Below are positions 8,379-16,359 of a DNA stretch of 64,000 nucleotides, piece after piece. Source of the stretch: CF-46 sp963760735. GTDB taxonomy: Bacteria > Chloroflexota > Limnocylindria > Limnocylindrales > CSP1-4. The position numbers and the translations under genes are program-made. The notes under the pieces are model-generated. The model was not told where the DNA came from. It saw only the letters and a list, made by a program, of their open reading frames with translations, and made no database searches. Location of the stretch: contig CAVXEB010000007.1 of the NCBI GenBank assembly GCA_963760735.1, positions 124,001 to 188,000 of the forward strand, read 5' to 3'. Numbering within the stretch: the first letter of the stretch is position 1; each line of letters opens with the position of its first letter.

Positions 8379-10139
8379 CTACTCGAGCGTCACGACTTCC
8401 CGCCAGTGCGGGATCCGCGTCGTGAAGCCGAGCGCCCGGACCTTCGGCTCCATGACGATCTGGGCCTCCGGGTCGCCGTGGACGAGGAACACGGTCCGCG
8501 GGAAGCCCGCCGTGCCCGGGGTCTTGCCGTCGGCGAAATGGCGCAGCCAGTCGAGCAGCTCGCCCTCGTCGGCGTGGGCGCTGAAGCCGCTGATCGAGCG
8601 GATCCGGCACTTCACGTTCCGGACGACGCCGTCGAGCTTCACGGTGGTCACACCGGCCTGCAGGTGGGACCCGAGCGTCCCCTCGCCCTGGTAGCCGACG
8701 AACAGCAGGGTCGCGTCCGGGTCGTCGATCAGGTTCCGCAGGTGGCCGAGGACGCGGCCACCGGTCAGCATCCCGTTCGACGCGACGATCATGTACGGCC
8801 GCTGCGCCTTGGCGATCGCCTGCGAGTCGCGGACGTCGCGGGTCTCCGTCTGGTTCGGGTAGTCGAGCGGGGTATCGCCACTCTGCAGGAGGCGCCGGGC
8901 CTCCTCGTCGAAGGACTCGGGGTGGCGGCGGTAGATGTCGGAGGCCTTCGAGGCCATCGGCGAGTCGAGGTAGAGCGGCAGCTGAGGGATCGCTCCCTGC
9001 TCCAGCAACCGGTCGAGCGCGTAGACGATCTCCTGGGTCCGACCGATCGCGAAGGACGGGACGAGCAGCACACCGCCGGCAGCGTCGACCATCCGGACCG
9101 TCTCGGCGAGGATCCGGATCGCCTCGTCCTCCGGCTCGTGCTCCCGGCCACCGTAGGTCGACTCGACGAGGACGTAGTCGGCGGTCGTCTGGATCGTGGG
9201 ATCGCGGATGATCGGCGTGCCCGGCCGGCCGAGGTCGCCGGAGAAGACGATCGTCGTCTCGCGCCCGGGGCCGGGAGCGCCCCCGGCGGCCGCGTCGACC
9301 CGCATCCGGATGATCGCGGAGCCGAGGATATGGCCCGCGTCGAGGAACGTCGCGTGGACGCCCGGAGCCACCTCGATCTCCTCGCCGTACTCGACCGCGT
9401 CGAACTGCTGGAGCGCCCGCTCGGCGTCGTCGGCGGTGTACAGCGGTGCGTCGAGATCGATCGTCACGTCGGGCGGCTGGGCCCGGATGTCGGCCTCGAC
9501 GTCCGCCGGCACCTCGACGACCGGATCCGGCCAGCGGCGGTCGGTGGTGGTTGCCTCGGGCACCTCCTCGGAGACCGCGGCGGATGTGACGGTCGCCGCG
9601 TCGGGCGCGATCGGCCCCGCCTCGCTCGCCGCCGCAGCTCGCTCGGCCGCGCCGATGTGGGCGTCCGGTGGCGGGGCGTCGTCGACGCGCTCGTGGAGCG
9701 CGGGCGGTGGGATCTTCCCGGCCGCGACGTCGAGCGCCTCCTGGTAGGCGGCGGCTTCCTTCGCGTCGTCGGCCGCCACCAGGTCCGGGTGGCGCTTCTC
9801 CCAGCGCGCCTCGCGCTTCGCGAACTCCTGCTGGAGCTTGCCGGAGTCGAGGAGCACGAGCTCCGCCAGCTCGCAGGTGCCGCGGGTCGCGATGATCCGG
9901 CCGCGGTAGCCCTCGTTCACCAGGTGCGGGATCAGGCCGCAGTGGTCGAGATGCGCGTGGGTCAGCACGAGGACGTCGATCGTGGCTGGATCGTAGGCGA
10001 GCGGGATCCGGTTCCGCATCGCCTCGTTCGGGCTGCCCTGGAACATCCCGCAGTCGACCAGCACGCGCGCCCGCCCCGTGTCGAGCAGGTACTGGGAGCC
10101 GGTGACCGTCGTCGCGCCGCCGAGGAAGTGGAGGTCCAC
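8379..10139 (-). CDS. Beta-CASP metallo-beta-lactamase RNA-processing-type hydrolase
   Basis: 586 aa. The metallo-beta-lactamase fold starts at residue 1 (MDLHFLGGATTVTGSQYLL) and has the zinc motif HAHLDHCG at residues 61-68. The beta-CASP domain shows VLVPSFAIGRTQEIVYAL, YLDSPMA, SNGMLTGGRVLGHL, GYQGEGTLG, SGFSAHADEGELLDW and a C-terminal VHGDPEAQ. Relatives are CPSF-like nucleases that cut RNA. Between about residues 150 and 230 there is an Ala/Pro/Asp-rich insert not needed for the fold, making it longer than the usual 450-470 aa. It follows the ctaA-ctaB gene by 19 bp. Confidence 0.88.
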   Translation of the reverse strand: MDLHFLGGATTVTGSQYLLDTGRARVLVDCGMFQGSPNEAMRNRIPLAYDPATIDVLVLTHAHLDHCGLIPHLVNEGYRGRIIATRGTCELAELVLLDSGKLQQEFAKREARWEKRHPDLVAADDAKEAAAYQEALDVAAGKIPPPALHERVDDAPPPDAHIGAAERAAAASEAGPIAPDAATVTSAAVSEEVPEATTTDRRWPDPVVEVPADVEADIRAQPPDVTIDLDAPLYTADDAERALQQFDAVEYGEEIEVAPGVHATFLDAGHILGSAIIRMRVDAAAGGAPGPGRETTIVFSGDLGRPGTPIIRDPTIQTTADYVLVESTYGGREHEPEDEAIRILAETVRMVDAAGGVLLVPSFAIGRTQEIVYALDRLLEQGAIPQLPLYLDSPMASKASDIYRRHPESFDEEARRLLQSGDTPLDYPNQTETRDVRDSQAIAKAQRPYMIVASNGMLTGGRVLGHLRNLIDDPDATLLFVGYQGEGTLGSHLQAGVTTVKLDGVVRNVKCRIRSISGFSAHADEGELLDWLRHFADGKTPGTAGFPRTVFLVHGDPEAQIVMEPKVRALGFTTRIPHWREVVTLE

Positions 10140-10158
10140 GCGTGGCCCGCCCGGGCGA

Positions 10159-12030
10159 TCAGCCGACCGCGGTCATCACGATCGCGTCGACGGCGATCGC
10201 GGCGAAGAGCAGGGTCAGGTACGAGATCGAGTACTTGTAGAGCCGGACCGCACCCGCGGTCGACTCCTCCTCGGAGCTGCCGCGCCGCCAGAGGTTGTAC
10301 GCCTGGCGCAGGAACAGCGCACCGAGGACGACCGCCGCGACCAGGTAGATCGGCCCCATCCGGGCGACCGCGAACAGGACCAGCGAGATCGCGACCATGA
10401 GGATCGTGTAGAGGCCGATCTGGCGAGTCGTCTCGGGGATCCCGCGGACCACCGGGAGCATCGGGACACCGGCCGCCGCGTAGTCCTTCCGGATCCGCAG
10501 CGACAGCGCCCAGAAGTGGGGCGGCGTCCAGTAGAAGACGAGGGCGAACAGGAGGAGCGCCGGAACCCCGACGTTGCCCGTGACCGCGGCCCAGCCGATC
10601 ACCGGTGGGAGGGCGCCGGCCGCACCGCCGATCACGATGTTCTGTGGCGTCGAGCGCTTCAGGAGGATCGTGTAGACGACGACGTAGAACGCGATGGCGA
10701 GCAGCCCGAGGAACGCCGCCACGAGGTTGACGAAGAAGGCCAGGATCGCGAAGGAGACCGCACCGAGGGCAAGGCCGAACACGACCGCCCGCTGCGGGTC
10801 GACCTGGTGGGCGGGCAGCGGGCGCCGCCGCGTCCGGGTCATCAGCTCGTCGATGTCCCGGTCGATGTAGCAGTTGATCGCGTTCGCGCTGCCGGCGGCC
10901 AGCGTCCCGCCGACGAGCGTCCAGACCGTCAGCCATGCCCAGTGGCCGAGCTGGACCCCGGGCACGAACCGGGTCGCGAGGACCATCGCGGGGACGGTCG
11001 TGACCAGCAGCAGCTCGATGATCCGCGGCTTCGTCAGGGCGATGTAGGCGCGGACCGAGTCCTTCGCCGTCGGTCGACCCGTCGTCGACGGTTCGCTCGG
11101 CTCCTCGGTCGAGCCCGCGTCGCCCGTCACGACGATCGCCGGCGCCGTCCGGGCCTCGAGGTAGGACACGGCCACGAGGCCGACGAGGTCGGCCCAGATG
11201 ATCGCCCCGAGGGCCAGGTGGATCGTCTGCGACCAGCCCGACAGGTCGGTCAGGATCTGGAGCCCACCCAGAATCGCCTGGATCGGGAAGAGCACGGCTG
11301 CGACGGCCGCGAGTCGAACGACGGTGCGGTTTCGCGGCCGGAGCCGGATCGCCGCCACGAACACCGCCGCGACGATCAGCCCGACGACCACCGCCACCCA
11401 GCGATGGAGGACGTGGGCGGAGTTCGCGTCGGTCAGCGTCGGGAAGATGCCGCCGTTCATCAGCGGCCAATCGGGGAAGACGTACCACTGCGACGTCGCG
11501 GTCACGTGCGAGCCGAACAGGAGCAGCGCGTAGACGGAGCCTGCGCCGAAGGCCGCGATCAGGGTGAACCGCTGGCTCCCGCGGCCGGTCAACCGCGTGG
11601 GATAGAGCGACCGGGCGAGGATCCAGACGAGCAGCCCGACGAGCGCCATCGCCGACGCCAGGTGGGCCGTCACGGACTCGCCGGAGTTCCCGAGCCGGAC
11701 CGTCTCGCGGCCCAGCCACGCCTGGAAGCCGACGAGCAGCACGGCGATGATCGTCGCGCCGACGAGCGTCCGCTGTGCGCGCAGGTCCAGCACGGCGAGG
11801 ATCGCGAGCCCGAGCACCTCGAAGCCGATGATCACGGCCACGGTCCGGTGGATCCACTCGAGCCAGACCTGGTAGCCGTCGGAGATCGACGGGAGGAACT
11901 GACCCTCGAAGCAGCCGGGCCAGTTGGGGCACGAGACGCCCGACTCGGTCACCCGGACGATGACCCCGATCGTGACCAGCAGGATCGCGGTCACGACGGT
12001 CGCCGCGGCGAGCTTCTGGAAGCGGGTCAC
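10159..12030 (-). CDS. ctaA-ctaB: Fused haem A synthase / protohaem IX farnesyltransferase
   Basis: 623 aa membrane protein joining two consecutive steps of haem A biosynthesis. Residues 1-300 are CtaA/Cox15: eight helices, a Cys pair in CPNWPGC (residues 34-40), and conserved His residues in EWIHRTVA, HVLHRWVA and TIHLALG. Residues 330-623 are CtaB, the UbiA-type prenyltransferase, with LTKPRIIELL and the Asp-rich motif NCYIDRDID followed by RTRRRPLP. CtaB makes haem O and CtaA oxidises it to haem A for aa3-type oxidases. The fused order is A then B although the chemical order is B then A. The linker (about 295-330) is Thr/Ser/Glu-rich. Confidence 0.93.
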   Translation of the reverse strand: MTRFQKLAAATVVTAILLVTIGVIVRVTESGVSCPNWPGCFEGQFLPSISDGYQVWLEWIHRTVAVIIGFEVLGLAILAVLDLRAQRTLVGATIIAVLLVGFQAWLGRETVRLGNSGESVTAHLASAMALVGLLVWILARSLYPTRLTGRGSQRFTLIAAFGAGSVYALLLFGSHVTATSQWYVFPDWPLMNGGIFPTLTDANSAHVLHRWVAVVVGLIVAAVFVAAIRLRPRNRTVVRLAAVAAVLFPIQAILGGLQILTDLSGWSQTIHLALGAIIWADLVGLVAVSYLEARTAPAIVVTGDAGSTEEPSEPSTTGRPTAKDSVRAYIALTKPRIIELLLVTTVPAMVLATRFVPGVQLGHWAWLTVWTLVGGTLAAGSANAINCYIDRDIDELMTRTRRRPLPAHQVDPQRAVVFGLALGAVSFAILAFFVNLVAAFLGLLAIAFYVVVYTILLKRSTPQNIVIGGAAGALPPVIGWAAVTGNVGVPALLLFALVFYWTPPHFWALSLRIRKDYAAAGVPMLPVVRGIPETTRQIGLYTILMVAISLVLFAVARMGPIYLVAAVVLGALFLRQAYNLWRRGSSEEESTAGAVRLYKYSISYLTLLFAAIAVDAIVMTAVG

Positions 12031-12056
12031 GGGTCTCCTCGGACGACGGCGGGACG

Positions 12057-12073
12057 GGCGCCATTCTAGCGCC
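12057..12073 (-). promoter_or_regulatory. Candidate -10 element inside an inverted repeat, ctaA-ctaB promoter
   Basis: On the minus strand TAGAAT (12063-12068, five of six matches to the -10 consensus) lies within the loop of GGCGC-N7-GCGCC (arms 12057-12061 and 12069-12073), about 33 bp before the ctaA-ctaB start. No good -35 is visible, as expected if an activator or repressor binds the palindrome. Confidence 0.35.
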
Positions 12074-12131
12074 GCGCCGCGGTTACCCGTGCCGGAATGC
12101 GCGAGTGAGCGGTCGGCCGTAGGCTGTCCCG

Positions 12132-13061
12132 ATGCACTTCCCCACCCGTCTGGCGGCCGTGGTCGTCGGCGCCTTCGTCCTGGTCGCAGGCTGTAGCCAG
12201 GCCGCGATCACGCCCGCCACTTCGAGCACGTCCGGGGCAACGCCGGCACCCTCCGCGTCGTTCCTGCCGGTTCCCGTGTCGTCGGAGTTCGGGGTCGGGA
12301 CCAATCGGGTGGTCTTCGGGCTCCTCGACCCGAGCGGGACGAACTCGGCGGCGTCGCCCGATCGGACTCTCTCGATCGGCTACCACGGGCCGAGCGGCGA
12401 GACGATCCCGTCGGCGCCGACGACATTCGTCTGGGCGGTCGAGGGCGTGAAGGGCGTCTACGTGGGCCACGCGACGTTCGGGAGCGCCGGCAGCTGGATC
12501 GCCGACTTCACGAGCGCCGCACCGGGAGCCCCCGCGCAGACGGTCTCCTTCTCGTTCGACGTGAAGCCCCACACGAAGGTGGTGTTTCCGGGCGACTCGG
12601 CCCCATCGGTCGACACGCCGACCCTCGCCGACGTCGGCGGCGACGTGAAGAAGGTCTCGACCGACACGAACCCGGTGACGCGCTTCTACGAGACGTCGGA
12701 GGCCGACGCGCTCGCCGCGAAGAAGCCCTTCGTCCTCGTGTTCGCGACCCCGAAGTTCTGTCAGACCGCCACGTGCGGCCCGACCCTCGACAAGGTCAAG
12801 CCGATCGCGGCCGCCCATCCGGACGTGACGTTCATCAACGTCGAGCCGTACCAGCTCACCGACACCAACGGCTCGCTCCAGCCCGTCCTCAACGCCCAGG
12901 GGCAGCTCGTCCCGGTCGAGGCGACGACGGCGTTCAAGCTGCTCTCCGAGCCGTACGTGTTCGTCGTCGGTGACGACGGCAAGGTCACGGCGTCCTATGA
13001 GCTGGTCTTCGCCCCCGAGGAGCTCGAAGCCGCGGTCAAGTCGGTCGAGACGGGCGGCTAG
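12132..13061 (+). CDS. Thioredoxin-fold lipoprotein of unknown function
   Basis: 309 aa. Signal peptide with lipobox VAGC, so probably membrane-anchored outside the cell. Residues 50-150 look like a beta-sandwich stalk. The C-terminal 120 residues have a thioredoxin-like pattern: KPFVLVFATPKFCQTATCGPTLDKVK, then VTFINVEP and EPYVFVVGDDGKV. The cysteines are spaced CX4C, not the classical CXXC. That spacing resembles SCO-like or peroxiredoxin-like proteins, and the neighbouring haem A gene hints at oxidase assembly. Both are inference. Confidence 0.75.
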   Translation: MHFPTRLAAVVVGAFVLVAGCSQAAITPATSSTSGATPAPSASFLPVPVSSEFGVGTNRVVFGLLDPSGTNSAASPDRTLSIGYHGPSGETIPSAPTTFVWAVEGVKGVYVGHATFGSAGSWIADFTSAAPGAPAQTVSFSFDVKPHTKVVFPGDSAPSVDTPTLADVGGDVKKVSTDTNPVTRFYETSEADALAAKKPFVLVFATPKFCQTATCGPTLDKVKPIAAAHPDVTFINVEPYQLTDTNGSLQPVLNAQGQLVPVEATTAFKLLSEPYVFVVGDDGKVTASYELVFAPEELEAAVKSVETGG

Positions 13062-13068
13062 TGGCGCC

Positions 13069-13084
13069 CGCGCCTCAGGGCGCG
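13069..13084. terminator. GC hairpin with the minus-strand stop in its loop
   Basis: CGCGCC (13069-13074), loop TCAG and GGCGCG (13079-13084). The loop holds the minus-strand stop of the small membrane protein (13075-13077), and the hairpin begins 8 bp after the lipoprotein stop. It could serve both convergent genes. Confidence 0.35.
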
Positions 13085-13446
13085 TCCTCGAGGCGAACGG
13101 CGACCGGTCCGCCGGACTCCTGGACGAAGGTCACGCGGATCGGGACGAGGCTCACCTTGTGCTCGGCGAGATGACCCGGTGGGAACTGGGTCGGGTTCTC
13201 GATCGTGCCGACTCGGAAGTCGACCGTCCGGCCGTCCGCGGTGCGGATCGAGAAGCCCTGGACGTCGCTCAGGCTCGACGCCTCGACGGCGACCACGATC
13301 CCGGTCTCGACCTGGCGACCCGGTCCGCCGAGGACGAACGTCGCGACGACGGCCAGCAGGACGACGAGTGCGACCGAGCCCAGCAGGAGCGCCAGCCGCG
13401 TGCGACCGCTGATCGTCCCCGGTGGCTCGTCCGGGTTGGTGGTCAA
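13075..13446 (-). CDS. Small single-pass membrane protein, unknown function
   Basis: 123 aa if started at the TTG at 13446, which overlaps the pyrE stop as TTGA; no ATG or GTG gives a sensible start. After a short Pro-rich N-terminus there is one membrane span (LALLLGSVALVVLLAVVATFVLG), then an extracellular domain of about 85 residues rich in beta strands (VETGIVVAVEASSLSDVQ, FSIRTADGRTVDFRVG). It is last gene of the pyrKDE operon. Function unknown. Confidence 0.65.
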   Translation of the reverse strand: MTTNPDEPPGTISGRTRLALLLGSVALVVLLAVVATFVLGGPGRQVETGIVVAVEASSLSDVQGFSIRTADGRTVDFRVGTIENPTQFPPGHLAEHKVSLVPIRVTFVQESGGPVAVRLEDAP

Positions 13447-14120
13447 GCGCCGGTCCCGCCGCTCCCGGGCGTGTGGAGCGGGGTGCCGTCGGCGCAGAGC
13501 GGGCAGGTGTCGGGGCCCGGCTCGTACGTCGGCAGCTCGAGGCGCCAGAGCGAGCGGAGCGGGTAGGCCCGGCCGGTCGACGGCGACGTCAGGGTGTTGG
13601 TCTCGCGACCGCTGCGATCGACGAGGACGGCGCACTCGATGGTCTCGCCGCCCATCGCCTCGACCGCGGGGAGCATCTCGAGGAGCGAGCCGCCGGTCGT
13701 GAGGATGTCGTCGACGAGCAGGACCCGCTCGCCGGGCTCGATCCGGAAGCCGCGCCGGAACTCGCGGTGCGTCGCCCCGTCCGCGTCGCGGACCTCCTCG
13801 GCGAAGATCGCCCGGACGCCCAGCTGGCGGCCGGTCTCGAAGGCGAGGATCACGCCGCCGGTGGTCGGCCCGGCGACGAGGTCGACGCGGGCCGGGGCGT
13901 CGTCCGCCCGGAACGGCGCCGCCCAGAAGCCGCACAGCTCGCTCGTTGCCGCGGGGTCGCTGAGGACCGCGAACTTCTCGACGTACGCGTCGCCGTGGCG
14001 GCCGCTCTTCAGCTGGAAGTGCCCCTCGCGGAGCGCACCGGAGGAGCGGAACAGCTCCTCGGTCCGCCGGGCGATCGCGGCGCGGGCACCGATCTCGACA
14101 GCCGGCTTGATCGTGGTCAT
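13443..14120 (-). CDS. pyrE: Orotate phosphoribosyltransferase
   Basis: 225 aa. Converts orotate and PRPP to orotidine 5'-phosphate. Recognised by FQLKSGRHGDAYVEKF near the N-terminus, GPTTGGVILAFE, and the PRPP-binding motif VLLVDDILTTGGSL. ATG at 14120 gives MTTIKPAVEIG and normal length; the 16 extra codons up to 14168 are unlikely. The C-terminal 40 residues contain CPLCADGTPLH, a possible metal knuckle. It lies 63 bp after pyrD and overlaps the next gene. Confidence 0.93.
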   Translation of the reverse strand: MTTIKPAVEIGARAAIARRTEELFRSSGALREGHFQLKSGRHGDAYVEKFAVLSDPAATSELCGFWAAPFRADDAPARVDLVAGPTTGGVILAFETGRQLGVRAIFAEEVRDADGATHREFRRGFRIEPGERVLLVDDILTTGGSLLEMLPAVEAMGGETIECAVLVDRSGRETNTLTSPSTGRAYPLRSLWRLELPTYEPGPDTCPLCADGTPLHTPGSGGTGA

Positions 14121-14183
14121 CGGCGGAAGTCTAGCGGCGTTCCACGGACGCCCGGGCCGGACTGCCACCCGGGCCCATGCGGC

Positions 14184-15311
14184 TCAGGGCCGATACTCGA
14201 CGCCCTTCGAGGATGGGGCGCCCGGCTTCCGGGGCAGCGCCGTGCCGATCAGGTCGCGGTACGACGCGAGCCCGCGATCCCGGCACACCCCGGCCAGCTC
14301 GTCGACGAGTCGCACGGGGAGCGTCGGGTCCGCGAAGATCGCGGTGCCGACCTGGACGGCGACCGCGCCGACGGCGAGGAAGTCGAGGACGTCGGCGAGC
14401 TCGGTGACGCCGCCGATCGCGACGACCGGGATGTCGACGACCTGGCTCACCTCGTAGACGACCCGGAGGGCGACCGGCTTGATGGCCGGGCCGGACAGGC
14501 CGCCGTAGATGTTGCCGAGGAGCGGCTTCGTCCGGGACGGCGCGACGGCGATCCCGCTGAGCGTGTTGACGGCGGTCAGCGCGTCCGCACCGGCGTCGGC
14601 GATCGCCCGGGCGATCGGGCGTACGTCGGCGACGTTCGGGGAGAGCTTCACGAGGAGCGGCAGGTCGGTGGCCCGGCGGACGGCGGCTGTGACCTCGCCG
14701 GCGGCGCCCGCGTCGATCGCGAACTGGAGCCCGCCGCGGCCGACGTTCGGACAGCTGATGTTCAGCTCGATCCCGGCGACGCCGGGCACGCCGTCCAGCC
14801 GCCGGACGACCTCGACGTAGTCGCCGACGGACTCCCCGGCGACGTTGACGATGACCGGCGTCTTCCAGCCGGTCCAGGTCTTCGCGTACTTCTCGACGAC
14901 CGCGTCGACACCGGGGTTCTGGAGCCCGATCGAGTTCAGCATCCCGCCCGGCGTCTCCGTCACGCGCGGCGTGACGTTGCCGATCCGCGGCTTCAACGTC
15001 GTCCCCTTGCAGCAGATCGCGCCGAGTCGGTCCACCTCGACGACGTCGCCGTATTCGATCCCGTAGCCGAACGTCCCCGACGCGACGAGGATCGGGTTCG
15101 ACAGGACCAGGCCCCGGCCGAGATCGACCGTCAGATCGACCTCGCCGCCGAGACGGATGTCGGTCGCCCCGGTCGTCCGGCTCGCCGCGGCTCGCGGGCG
15201 CAGAGTCGGAGGGCCGCCACCGATCAGCGGCTTGATCTTCCGGACGGTCGGCGAGCGCTTCGTCCCCATCCGGACGTCCGTCGCCGTAGTCACCTTGCGC
15301 TTCGCCTTCAT
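14184..15311 (-). CDS. pyrD: Dihydroorotate dehydrogenase B, catalytic subunit
   Basis: 375 aa. Oxidises dihydroorotate to orotate with FMN and passes electrons to PyrK. Class 1B hallmarks: NPILVASGTFGYG, GNVTPRVTETPGGMLNSIGLQNPG, the catalytic Cys in ELNISCPNVGRGG, and GGLSGPAIKPVAL for FMN. The family normally starts about residue 55 here; the preceding residues are basic and low in complexity. The true start may be the ATG at 15269 or a non-AUG codon. It is separated from pyrK by 181 bp carrying three inverted repeats. Confidence 0.92.
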   Translation of the reverse strand: MKAKRKVTTATDVRMGTKRSPTVRKIKPLIGGGPPTLRPRAAASRTTGATDIRLGGEVDLTVDLGRGLVLSNPILVASGTFGYGIEYGDVVEVDRLGAICCKGTTLKPRIGNVTPRVTETPGGMLNSIGLQNPGVDAVVEKYAKTWTGWKTPVIVNVAGESVGDYVEVVRRLDGVPGVAGIELNISCPNVGRGGLQFAIDAGAAGEVTAAVRRATDLPLLVKLSPNVADVRPIARAIADAGADALTAVNTLSGIAVAPSRTKPLLGNIYGGLSGPAIKPVALRVVYEVSQVVDIPVVAIGGVTELADVLDFLAVGAVAVQVGTAIFADPTLPVRLVDELAGVCRDRGLASYRDLIGTALPRKPGAPSSKGVEYRP

Positions 15312-15333
15312 CGGGCCGGAACGGATCGTCGGC

Positions 15334-15473
15334 GGTCCGCCGGGCGGACCAACGGATGCGTCAAGCAGCCACCAGCCATCAACTGGTCCGATCGAGGGAC
15401 CAAACGAACGCGGACACGTGAATTTCGAGCACCCACAGCCTGTTCGCCGGTCGCTTGGTCCCGGAGGCGGACC
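15334..15473. promoter_or_regulatory. Three GGTCC-N7-GGACC inverted repeats between pyrK and pyrD
   Basis: Identical-format 17-bp palindromes lie at 15334-15350, 15385-15401 and 15457-15473: GGTCC, seven variable bases, GGACC. Two of the three flanks continue the symmetry (TGG on one side, CCA on the other). The seven-base centres differ, so the arms rather than the centres are conserved. They fill the only long gap in an otherwise compact operon and could be a triple operator for a dimeric repressor in front of pyrD, or RNA hairpins. They do not match the PyrR loop. Confidence 0.55.
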
Positions 15474-15492
15474 AGTCTCGAGGAACGGGCCT

Positions 15493-16359
15493 TCACCAGC
15501 CGGCCTCCCAGGCGACTTCCTCGGCTGCGAACACCGGGCCCTCGCGGCAGACCCGCTGAGGCGTGCCGCTGACGCCCATGATCACGCAGCCGAGGCAGGC
15601 CCCGACCGCGCAGCCCATGTTCTGCTCCATCGAGACCTGGAGGAAGGATTTGCGACGCGCTGCGGTCGAGCCGAGCGGGGCCGTCTTGCCCCCGCCGCGC
15701 TTGCGACCGAGCCGGGCGACGCCGAGCCGCTCACGGCGGCCGGCCGCCAGCCGGGCGAGCGCCGCCAGCATCGGGGCCGGGCCGCACGCGAACGCCTGGT
15801 CGGCCCAGGCCTCGTAGTCGGGTACGAGCTCCGTCACGAACCCGTGGTGGCCGACCGACCCGTCGTCGGTCGCGATGACGTACTCGACCTCGTCGGGCAG
15901 GAGCGACGAGGGATACACGTCCCGCGCCGACGCCGCCCCGAACAGCATCGTCACCTGGCGGCCGTCGCGGAGCGCCTCGTCGGCGAGGAACCGGACCCCG
16001 GCCATCCCGAGCCCGCCCGCGACGAGCAGCAGGTGGCGCGATCGGCTGTCCGCCTCGAACGGCCGGCCCAGCGGTCCGAGCATGTCGACGGGGTCGCCGG
16101 GCCGGAGGTGCGTGAACCACTCGGTGCCGCGACCGATCGTCCGGAAGTGGATCGTGATCGTGCCGCTGACGGGGTCTGCCGTGTTGATCGAGAACGGGCG
16201 GCGGAGGACGAGGCCCGACAGGTCGCCCGTCCGGACGTGGACGAACTGGCCGGCCCGCGATCCGGTCGCGAGCTCAGGCGCGTGGAACGACTGGAGCCAT
16301 TGACCCGGGAGGATCTCCCGGCTGTCGACGAGCTCGGTCCGGACGAGCCGCATCGTCAC
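15493..16359 (-). CDS. pyrK: Dihydroorotate dehydrogenase electron-transfer subunit
   Basis: 288 aa. Carries electrons from PyrD to NAD through FAD and a 2Fe-2S cluster. FAD domain RRPFSINTA, NAD-binding domain LLVAGGLGMAGVRFLADEAL, and C-terminal cluster cysteines in CAVGACLGCVI plus VCREGPVF. A basic insert (RLGRKRGGGKTAPLGSTAARRKSF) before the cluster lengthens it slightly. Its ATG overlaps the preceding stop as ATGA, so it is translationally coupled to the unknown gene upstream. Confidence 0.92.
   Translation of the reverse strand: MTMRLVRTELVDSREILPGQWLQSFHAPELATGSRAGQFVHVRTGDLSGLVLRRPFSINTADPVSGTITIHFRTIGRGTEWFTHLRPGDPVDMLGPLGRPFEADSRSRHLLLVAGGLGMAGVRFLADEALRDGRQVTMLFGAASARDVYPSSLLPDEVEYVIATDDGSVGHHGFVTELVPDYEAWADQAFACGPAPMLAALARLAAGRRERLGVARLGRKRGGGKTAPLGSTAARRKSFLQVSMEQNMGCAVGACLGCVIMGVSGTPQRVCREGPVFAAEEVAWEAGW

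Noticed and set aside
15312..15492. A small gene between pyrK and pyrD
   Set aside because: The 62-codon frame on the minus strand has no motif and is explained by the three inverted repeats in this gap.
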